From NCBI GenBank assembly GCA_949285025.1, contig CASDXG010000107.1, positions 1 through 39,060 on the forward strand: DNA of 39,060 nt, read 5' to 3'. The notes under the pieces are model-generated. The model did no database searches. It was not told the origin of the DNA and saw only the letters and a program-made list of their open reading frames with translations. The stretch comes from an uncultured Bacteroides sp. Lineage in GTDB: Bacteria > Bacteroidota > Bacteroidia > Bacteroidales > Bacteroidaceae. The stretch's first letter is position 1. Each line of letters begins with the position of its first letter. This document shows, piece after piece, positions 33,429 through 39,060 of this stretch. The position numbers and the translations under genes were made by a program.

Positions 33429-33817
33429 GTGTGAATAATATAAGGTTTCATCTTTGTATTGGATTTAATGTAATATATCTATTTGTTTAGTCTATTATTC
33501 ATGCTTTGCAGTGCGTACACTGTCGGAAGAAAAATGATTATTCCATTGCAAAAATAACACATTTTATATTTGCCCGGTTTGCACAAAATACAGATATACT
33601 TCACCAAAAAACGGATTTCATGTTATTTCTGCCAAGTAAATCTAACGAATGTCATTTCTGCATATATCACGAAACATATTGTCGAATCCGCATATCCAAC
33701 AGGTAATGAATAGAAAACCGTTCTCTTGCTGTGACAGGCTTTAATTTGCTTTTCTTTCCAGACACGGCGGATATTCCGCGTATTTTCCCTAACTTTGTAC
33801 TTAAAAATTGATTGAAT
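33429..33817. other. Intergenic region upstream of engB, no gene
   Basis: Holds the orphan 8-codon frame of the RibD-like gene (33451-33425, minus). It also has promoter-like TATATTTG (33565-33572, plus) and TATTTTTG (33556-33549, minus) without good -33 elements, and the palindrome GCGGATATTCCGC (33767-33779) ahead of the engB promoter. I see no coding frame that I can support. Confidence 0.5.
33790..33797 (+). promoter_or_regulatory. -7 element of engB
   Basis: TAACTTTG, 20 bp before the ATG at 33818. A 13-bp palindrome (33767-33779) lies 10 bp upstream and might bind a regulator. No clean -33. Confidence 0.5.
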
Positions 33818-34432
33818 ATGAAAATAAAAAGTGCCGAGTTTATAATGAGCAACACTCAGCCGGAGAAATGTCCGCAGACAAATTTACCGGAATATGCATT
33901 TATCGGGAGGTCGAATGTCGGGAAGTCAAGTCTGATTAATATGCTGACCGGGAAAAGCAATCTGGCGATGACATCCGCTACACCGGGAAAAACATTGCTC
34001 ATCAATCATTTTCTGATAAATGAAGCCTGGTATTTAGTCGATCTTCCCGGCTATGGATATGCCCAACGCGGTAAGAAAATGGTGGGAAAGATAAAAGAAA
34101 TCATCGAAAGCTATATTCTGAGACGAATACAGATGACTTGTCTTTTTGTATTGATAGACAGCCGTCTTACTCCTCAGAAAAACGATCTGCAGTTCATCGA
34201 GTGGCTGGGAGAAAATGGAATTCCTTTCGCTATTATCTTCACGAAAACCGATAAACAAAGTAAAACAAGAACAGATGTAAACATAAAAAACTTCATCTCT
34301 GTCTTAAAAGAGCAGTGGGAAGAGTTACCTCCATATTTTGCTTCTTCATCACTGAAGAAAACCGGAAAGGAAGAGATTCTCGATTATATTGAAAGCATAA
34401 ACTCTTCCATTGCCGGGAATAACGGGAAATAA
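33818..34432 (+). CDS. engB: Ribosome-assembly GTPase EngB (YsxC/YihA)
   Basis: A 204-residue essential-type GTPase of the Era/TrmE class, helping 50S maturation. G1 is [10 protein letters not shown]2 is the T of SATPGKT, G3 [10 protein letters not shown]4 TKTDKQ, G5-like SSLKKTG. I start at ATG 33818 (MKIKSAEF) instead of the TTG two codons upstream. The length is normal. It precedes the rfb genes by 81 bp, without an obvious functional link. Confidence 0.95.
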   Translation: MKIKSAEFIMSNTQPEKCPQTNLPEYAFIGRSNVGKSSLINMLTGKSNLAMTSATPGKTLLINHFLINEAWYLVDLPGYGYAQRGKKMVGKIKEIIESYILRRIQMTCLFVLIDSRLTPQKNDLQFIEWLGENGIPFAIIFTKTDKQSKTRTDVNIKNFISVLKEQWEELPPYFASSSLKKTGKEEILDYIESINSSIAGNNGK

Positions 34433-34513
34433 TTCTCCATATTTCCGCTTCTTTATTGGAATTTATGCGGAAAAATATTTTCTTTGACATATTCTTTTAA
34501 ACTAAATATAACC

Positions 34514-35404
34514 ATGAAAGGTATTGTTCTTGCCGGAGGTTCCGGTACACGTTTGTATCCCATCACAAAAGGAGTTTCGAAGCAATTGTTGCCCGTCTTT
34601 GATAAGCCGATGATTTACTATCCGTTATCGGTGCTTATGCTGGCCGATATTCGTGAGATTCTTATCATATCCACACCCGGTGATCTCTCTTCATTTAAAA
34701 GACTTTTAGGCGATGGTAGTGATTTTGGAGTACATTTTGAGTATGCGGAACAGCCCTCTCCCGATGGACTTGCACAAGCCTTCATCATCGGCGAGCAATT
34801 TATAGGGAATGACAGTGTTTGTCTGATACTGGGTGATAATATCTTTCACGGAAATGGTCTCTCCACTTTTCTGAAAGAGGCAGTAAAGACAGCCGAGAAA
34901 GAACAGAAAGCCACGATATTCGGTTATTGGGTTAATGATCCGGAACGCTATGGGGTAGCTGAATTCGACAAGGATGGGAACTGTATATCCATTGAAGAAA
35001 AGCCGGAGAAACCTAAGTCACATTATGCCATTACCGGATTATACTTTTATCCGAACCGCGTTGTTGATATCGCAAAGCAGATAAAACCTTCGGCAAGAGG
35101 TGAATTGGAAATCACAACAGTAAACCAGATCTTTCTGAAAGACAATCTTCTGAAAATACAGACATTCGGTCGGGGATTTGCATGGCTCGATACCGGAACG
35201 CACGATTCTCTGGCCGAAGCCAGCACGTATATTGAAGTAATAGAAAAGCGGCAGGGGTTGAAAGTGGCATGTCTGGAAGGGATTGCGTTACGTAAAGGGT
35301 GGATCTCTACAGACAAGATGCGGCAACTGGCGCAACCTATGCTGAAAAACCCGTACGGGCAATACCTTTTGAAGGTAATAAACGAACTGGATAAATCAAG
35401 ATAA
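34514..35404 (+). CDS. rfbA: Glucose-1-phosphate thymidylyltransferase
   Basis: A 296-residue enzyme making dTDP-glucose from glucose-1-phosphate and dTTP, the first step to dTDP-L-rhamnose for surface polysaccharides. The nucleotide-binding [42 protein letters not shown] and the catalytic Asp in LDTGTHDSL match RmlA. I chose ATG 34514 because the extra upstream residues in the open frame are not family-like. rfbC follows 23 bp later. rfbB and rfbD are not adjacent. Confidence 0.96.
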   Translation: MKGIVLAGGSGTRLYPITKGVSKQLLPVFDKPMIYYPLSVLMLADIREILIISTPGDLSSFKRLLGDGSDFGVHFEYAEQPSPDGLAQAFIIGEQFIGNDSVCLILGDNIFHGNGLSTFLKEAVKTAEKEQKATIFGYWVNDPERYGVAEFDKDGNCISIEEKPEKPKSHYAITGLYFYPNRVVDIAKQIKPSARGELEITTVNQIFLKDNLLKIQTFGRGFAWLDTGTHDSLAEASTYIEVIEKRQGLKVACLEGIALRKGWISTDKMRQLAQPMLKNPYGQYLLKVINELDKSR

Positions 35405-35427
35405 GCCTATATAAAACTTATTGCATA

Positions 35428-36009
35428 ATGAAAGTAATAAAAACGCCTATAGAAGATGTTGTCATCATAAAGCCTCGTCTATTTGAGGATGCGAGAGGAT
35501 ATTTCTTTGAATCATTCTCCGAACGTGATTTCAATGCCCAAGTGCGTCATGTGAAATTCGTACAGGACAATGAGAGCAAATCGGGTTTCGGAGTGATACG
35601 CGGTCTGCACTTTCAGAAACCGCCTTTTGCACAGAGTAAACTTGTTCGCGTTATTCGGGGTGCTGTGCTGGATGTCGCTGTAGATATCCGTCGGGGCTCC
35701 CCTACATTTGGCCGGCATGTATCTGTAGAACTTTCAGAAGAAAATCATCTGCAACTTTTTATTCCACGAGGTTTTGCTCACGGATTCAGTGTGCTTACGC
35801 CGGAAGTGATTTTTCAGTATAAATGCGACAATTTCTATGCCCCTCAAAGCGAAGGAGCTCTTGCATGGGATGATCCGCAATTGAATATAGACTGGCGTAT
35901 TCCTGCTGAACGTATTATCCTTTCTGAAAAGGATAAACACCACCCTACATTAGACCATGCAGAATGGCTTTTCGATTTCAATCAAGATTTATATGAAGAG
36001 ATAAAATGA
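35428..36009 (+). CDS. rfbC: dTDP-4-dehydrorhamnose 3,5-epimerase
   Basis: A 193-residue cupin-fold epimerase acting on dTDP-4-keto-6-deoxyglucose, the third rhamnose step. RGYFFESFSERDF, the catalytic His in GVIRGLHFQKPPFAQ, the active-site Asp in AVDIRRGSPTFG and IPRGFAHGFSVL are conserved RmlC motifs. The last three codons (EIK, stop) lie inside the bidirectional inverted repeat at 35998-36030. It forms an operon with rfbA. Confidence 0.96.
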   Translation: MKVIKTPIEDVVIIKPRLFEDARGYFFESFSERDFNAQVRHVKFVQDNESKSGFGVIRGLHFQKPPFAQSKLVRVIRGAVLDVAVDIRRGSPTFGRHVSVELSEENHLQLFIPRGFAHGFSVLTPEVIFQYKCDNFYAPQSEGALAWDDPQLNIDWRIPAERIILSEKDKHHPTLDHAEWLFDFNQDLYEEIK

Positions 36010-36030
36010 CGTAAAACGTCATTTTATCTC
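35998..36030. terminator. Bidirectional terminator embedded in both convergent stop codons
   Basis: GAGATAAAATGACGT (35998-36012), loop AAA, ACGTCATTTTATCTC (36016-36030): a perfect 15-bp stem. It contains the last codons and stop of rfbC and, by symmetry, of the choloylglycine hydrolase-family gene, so both proteins end EIK. U-rich ends on both strands (ATTTTAT) suit termination either way. Confidence 0.8.
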
Positions 36031-37107
36031 CACTGAAAATATGGGTTGCCTGCGTATATTATCCAAAGGAATTGCACGATATTTCACCTTCGAAAAATCT
36101 ATTTTGTTTAATTCAACACTGCGTATTGCGCTGTTATACATCGTACGATAATATATAATACGATTGGTAATATCCGTAACGGAAGTCCATTGTGTGGCAC
36201 TTGGTATATCGGAAGGCACCTTTCCGGCAGGGAATTCAACACCAACAGGTATATCGAAGTTATTCAGGATCTGGAAAGACTGAAGAACTGTTTCGACAGC
36301 CGTATGCTGACAAGGTGCCGTGTGCTGGTAGAAGAATGCCCGCACAAAACGGGAAGGCGGAGTAACATCGCCCGGCAATCCCAACATTCCGCTCCCTGCT
36401 CCGAAAGGAGACAAATGCACATTCCCGCTCAATGTACCCGTTATTGCACTGCCCGGATAAAGATTTACATAGTTATTAAGGTTCGTTTTTTGCCAATCGA
36501 AACTTGGAGAATTTGTCAAAACGCCCAGATCGTTTTTGTAAAAGCGAAGCTCTTCATCGATAATCTCCAGTACATATTGTCTGCCGGAAGCATCGGCTAT
36601 GCGCCAATGTACCGTAGATGCACGGGGGTCAATGGCTACAACATGTACTTCTTTCAAGGCATCTCTAACTTCTTCAACCGTTTTGCAACTGCCAAGAAGC
36701 CATGATGCAAGCTGGAGATCGGCTATACTCGAACTTTTTTTCGAGACATCGTACGATTCGTATTTCCCGTATCCGGGGAAATAAAACAACCCGATGGAAA
36801 GTCCGGCTTCATTCAGTCCTTCGGCAACGAAATCTTCCTGCTCCACTGCCAGCCCCACATATCCGTAACGTGCCGTAAACGATAAACCCTCTTTCGCTCC
36901 TCCCGGAACAAAAGACACCTGCTTATATCCGCGCGGCACAATCACATATTTACTGTTTAAGTCACTCCCACCCCATTCAATGGTACGTGCCAGCACATAA
37001 GCCCCGTCTTCCGAACGAAGTGTTATGCCTGTGCATGCATCTGCCGTTCGTAGCGACAAGCCACACGACAAAGATATCATACAGAATACCGACAATATTT
37101 TCTTCAT
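36019..37107 (-). CDS. Choloylglycine hydrolase / penicillin V acylase family protein
   Basis: A 362-residue exported Ntn-hydrolase. The signal ends ...TADA, so the next residue, Cys25, becomes the N-terminal nucleophile (CTGITLR). Using BSH numbering, Arg18 (ARTIEW) is present, but Asp21 is Glu44. Later motifs are GLNEAGLSIGLFYFPGY, VLTNSPSFDWQKTNLNNY and TPPSRFVRAFF. In gut Bacteroidota such enzymes deconjugate bile salts, cleave penicillin V, or act on other N-acyl amides. The Glu form leaves the substrate open. I chose ATG 37107; the longer frame (37221) starts in promoter-like sequence. The gene ends in the shared inverted repeat with rfbC. Confidence 0.85.
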   Translation of the reverse strand: MKKILSVFCMISLSCGLSLRTADACTGITLRSEDGAYVLARTIEWGGSDLNSKYVIVPRGYKQVSFVPGGAKEGLSFTARYGYVGLAVEQEDFVAEGLNEAGLSIGLFYFPGYGKYESYDVSKKSSSIADLQLASWLLGSCKTVEEVRDALKEVHVVAIDPRASTVHWRIADASGRQYVLEIIDEELRFYKNDLGVLTNSPSFDWQKTNLNNYVNLYPGSAITGTLSGNVHLSPFGAGSGMLGLPGDVTPPSRFVRAFFYQHTAPCQHTAVETVLQSFQILNNFDIPVGVEFPAGKVPSDIPSATQWTSVTDITNRIIYYRTMYNSAIRSVELNKIDFSKVKYRAIPLDNIRRQPIFSVEIK

Positions 37108-37179
37108 AATCTTATTGTTATTTATTATTTCTATGCCCTTTCGTTTTTTAAGAAAGTCCCTGATTTTTTCTTTCTCTGC

Positions 37180-37210
37180 TTGCGCATAACGAGAGTTAAA
37201 CGTATTTTTG
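37180..37210 (+). promoter_or_regulatory. Promoter of the small basic protein gene
   Basis: TTG at 37180-37182, 20 bp, TATTTTTG at 37203-37210. It is 22 bp before the ATG at 37233. Confidence 0.6.
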
Positions 37211-37232
37211 CAACAAAACAAAAACGTTCATT

Positions 37233-37379
37233 ATGGCAGATAATTACTTGGAAAAACAGCAAGAGCTCTACCAAATGAGAAAAGCTGCATGGGAGAGAAC
37301 TAAAAAATATGGAAAAAAGACAAAGAGCAAACAGATTCCTTCTGTCAAATCCGACAATACAACAAAAATAAAAGAGTAA
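37233..37379 (+). CDS. Small basic protein (48 aa), unknown
   Basis: A short, lysine-rich gene: starts MADNYLEKQQELYQMRKAAW, continues with KKYGKKTKSKQ, TAA at 37377-37379. The first half is a predicted charged helix and the second a basic tail. It has a good promoter directly upstream, supporting a real gene. Proteins starting MADNYLEK are familiar as small conserved Bacteroidales ORFs without assigned function, recalled rather than checked. Convergent with the AsmA-like gene. Confidence 0.6.
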   Translation: MADNYLEKQQELYQMRKAAWERTKKYGKKTKSKQIPSVKSDNTTKIKE

Positions 37380-37421
37380 AATTCCTTAAAAGCCGAAAGA
37401 TGTTTCTGTCTGCAGAAGACT

Positions 37422-39060
37422 TTATCGTCGGTAATCACGCTGCATGATTCTTCGGAAATTAGAAACAATCTGTTGGCCGAAATTAAACCGTGTACTATCT
37501 ACCTTGTGTATTTCTACGGGAGTAACGTCATCTTTATATTTCGCTTTCCCCAATCGGAACTTCATCTTCTCTGGTGTTCCGCTGATGTTTAGTCCAAGTT
37601 TAAACGGAATAGGAGATTTCAATATGGAGATGTGGTAATTAAAATTCATATCCAGACCTTGTGTCCCTCCTATTGCGGCCTTATACCTGTCTATCTGCAC
37701 CAGGAAAGGATAGACTGTTACTGCTCCGTCGCTGACTGTAACATTTACGGAAATACTGTCGAATACATTCCGTTCTTTATTTTTGAATCTCAGCATTTTC
37801 GATATTTCTGCAAAGGTTTCTCCGTCCATAAGCACCAGACTGTCTCCTTTTATATGGACAGCCGCACGCAAAGAAGGAATCTTTACGTTCAATGCCGAAT
37901 CAATTTCTGATTCTGCAGCTGCATTAAAGTTTACCGTTCCTTTAAACGAACGGAGCATTGGAACAATAGAATCCAATGAAGGAATGAATTCCACCAGATT
38001 ACCTATATTTACGTTTTGCAGATTAAAATCGAATCCGGCATAACCCTTGTCGGCTTCTTTTGCGCGATAGACCAATGTGGTCTGCATTTTCGCGCCCAGC
38101 CCGTTCATACTTAGATTCTTCAAATGGACTGCTTGGTTACGGACATCAACGGCACCACTCACATTCTCAAACTTCATTTTTCCATAAACTACCCGCTTAA
38201 GATTGGTTTTTAACTGGAAATCGATATTGTCAGGAATGACGAAAAGCTTCAGGTCAGTACTTGTCGTGTCGTTTTCTACCTGAAGTGTATCTTCCGGGAA
38301 ATTCAATGAGTTTATCAATTGATTACAATCAATATTTCGTGAGGCGATAGAAAGGTTCGCCCTCACCGGTCTTTTTGTTTTCATGGAACGGTACAAATCG
38401 TATATGGAACCACTGGCAGTCATATCGGAACGTCCGATACGTAAATTGGCATTTCTTAATGCTATTTCCCGATTTCCTACGGTCAATGACGTTTTGCTGA
38501 ACCATAGAGGCAAGGCAAACTCCGGAGTACGCACTGACATGTGGCTGAATCCGATAATACCTTTTGGCAACCATAACGAATCGCGCAACTTTTCTGCCGT
38601 GACTGCAAAGCCGGCTTTATCCATTCCTATTCGTGTTTTATCGAGAGAACAAAATAGCGTATCGGTTTCCAGCGATAAATTTATTTGCGGCTTTTTCGGA
38701 TTTCTCTTTTGAGGAAGCAATTTTACTGCGGCCTTTGCTTTCTGACAGAATACAGCAAGCGGGAATGAATCGCGTATTCCTCCCTGCAACCGTTCAAGTT
38801 CCAGATTGCATTCCATGCTGGCTATCTGTGTCGTATCCTGAGGGTTTGTAGAGTGAATGGTTGCCGTAAAGTTTTCTACTTTGGAATTTATTTTTTCTGA
38901 GCGCAATGTCAATTGATTGATTTCCGCTTTCACACCCAGTACTTCGTCACCCATAAACGCCAAAGATGCATTGCTTTGTATTTCAAAATTGCGTATTGTA
39001 TCTTTCAATGACATGTTCTTCATATCAAGTTTTCCGCCTAATTTGATGTGGCCGATATCC
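37422..39060 (-). CDS. AsmA-family C-terminal region (runs off right edge)
   Basis: The frame is open from the right edge (no in-frame stop after 39060) to the stop at 37422-37424, about 545 residues, so this is the 3' part of a longer gene. It is built of many short amphipathic beta strands (GSIYDLYRSM, NVNIGNLVEFIPSL, LNVKIPSLRAAV). The FLVQIDRYKAAIGGTQGLDMN and YHISILKSPIPFKLGLNISG segments are typical of the AsmA/TamB-like C-terminus. Such proteins are anchored in the inner membrane and take part in outer-membrane assembly or lipid transport. An internal ATG at 39023 is not a true start. Confidence 0.85.
   Translation of the reverse strand, partial: DIGHIKLGGKLDMKNMSLKDTIRNFEIQSNASLAFMGDEVLGVKAEINQLTLRSEKINSKVENFTATIHSTNPQDTTQIASMECNLELERLQGGIRDSFPLAVFCQKAKAAVKLLPQKRNPKKPQINLSLETDTLFCSLDKTRIGMDKAGFAVTAEKLRDSLWLPKGIIGFSHMSVRTPEFALPLWFSKTSLTVGNREIALRNANLRIGRSDMTASGSIYDLYRSMKTKRPVRANLSIASRNIDCNQLINSLNFPEDTLQVENDTTSTDLKLFVIPDNIDFQLKTNLKRVVYGKMKFENVSGAVDVRNQAVHLKNLSMNGLGAKMQTTLVYRAKEADKGYAGFDFNLQNVNIGNLVEFIPSLDSIVPMLRSFKGTVNFNAAAESEIDSALNVKIPSLRAAVHIKGDSLVLMDGETFAEISKMLRFKNKERNVFDSISVNVTVSDGAVTVYPFLVQIDRYKAAIGGTQGLDMNFNYHISILKSPIPFKLGLNISGTPEKMKFRLGKAKYKDDVTPVEIHKVDSTRFNFGQQIVSNFRRIMQRDYRR

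Noticed and set aside
36019-37221. Longer start (37221) for the choloylglycine hydrolase-family gene
   Set aside because: The extra 38 residues are charged and precede a perfectly placed signal peptide at 37107; they also cover promoter DNA of the divergent small gene.
1-39060. CRISPR arrays, insertion sequences, integrases, prophage genes, rRNA
   Set aside because: I saw no direct-repeat/spacer pattern, transposase, integrase, phage structural gene or rRNA segment on either strand. Boundaries of the AT-rich 2.9-15 kb stretch show no flanking repeats that I can recognise.

Overview
The window looks like a chromosomal segment of a gut-type Bacteroidales bacterium (Bacteroides, Phocaeicola or Parabacteroides-like). 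The main evidence is the repeated Bacteroidota promoter form (TTTG or TTG, 19-21 bp, then TAnnTTTG), a general lack of Shine-Dalgarno sequences, and the protein types present: DUF1349, CBM9-like, AsmA, an S9 dipeptidyl peptidase, a choloylglycine hydrolase-family enzyme, and the pflB-pflA pair. The species cannot be named from the sequence alone.

Layout. 1-2720: a secreted DUF1349 protein diverges from a LuxR-type regulator across two abutting -7 elements, followed by a Tat-exported PHP-fold protein and a sugar acetyltransferase. 2892-14975: a long run of minus-strand genes, visibly more AT-rich than its surroundings. In order of transcription it holds a structured RNA leader, a coiled-coil GrpE-like protein, a lidless Hsp70, a membrane TPR-like protein, an exported TPR protein, a small four-helix membrane protein, a SPASM radical SAM enzyme, a tiny 42-residue cysteine-containing peptide gene, a B12-type radical SAM enzyme, a one-helix membrane protein, an M42 peptidase and a zinc-ribbon membrane protein. 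15397-22330: anaerobic metabolism and redox stress, with pflB, pflA, a MATE exporter, a hemerythrin (RIC-like) protein paired with a degenerate NarL-type regulator, and a nitroreductase. 22515-26838: an S9 peptidase, a cupin, an SDR and a CBM9-like protein. 27106-32469: a tightly packed plus-strand redox/detoxification set (aldo-keto reductase, CMD-cupin fusion, flavin reductase, 4-OT tautomerase, iron-sulfur flavodoxin, ACMSD-like amidohydrolase) ending in an AraC regulator. 32772-39060: a RibD-like reductase with a broken 5' end, engB, rfbA-rfbC, a choloylglycine hydrolase-family enzyme, a tiny basic protein and the C-terminal part of an AsmA-like protein.

The most promising candidate for an undescribed system is the minus-strand run at 4.5-14.97 kb. 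A short peptide ending in a Cys/Gly-rich core (CX3CX2C) sits directly between two radical SAM enzymes, and a terminator hairpin right after the peptide gene would let it be made in excess of the downstream enzyme. This is the classic layout of a RiPP (ribosomally made, post-translationally modified peptide) locus. It has no recognisable ABC/C39 exporter, and it lies downstream, on the same strand and with short gaps, of a dedicated Hsp70/GrpE/TPR chaperone set. A functional link between the two halves is inference.

All family assignments come from reading motifs by eye. No database searches were run.
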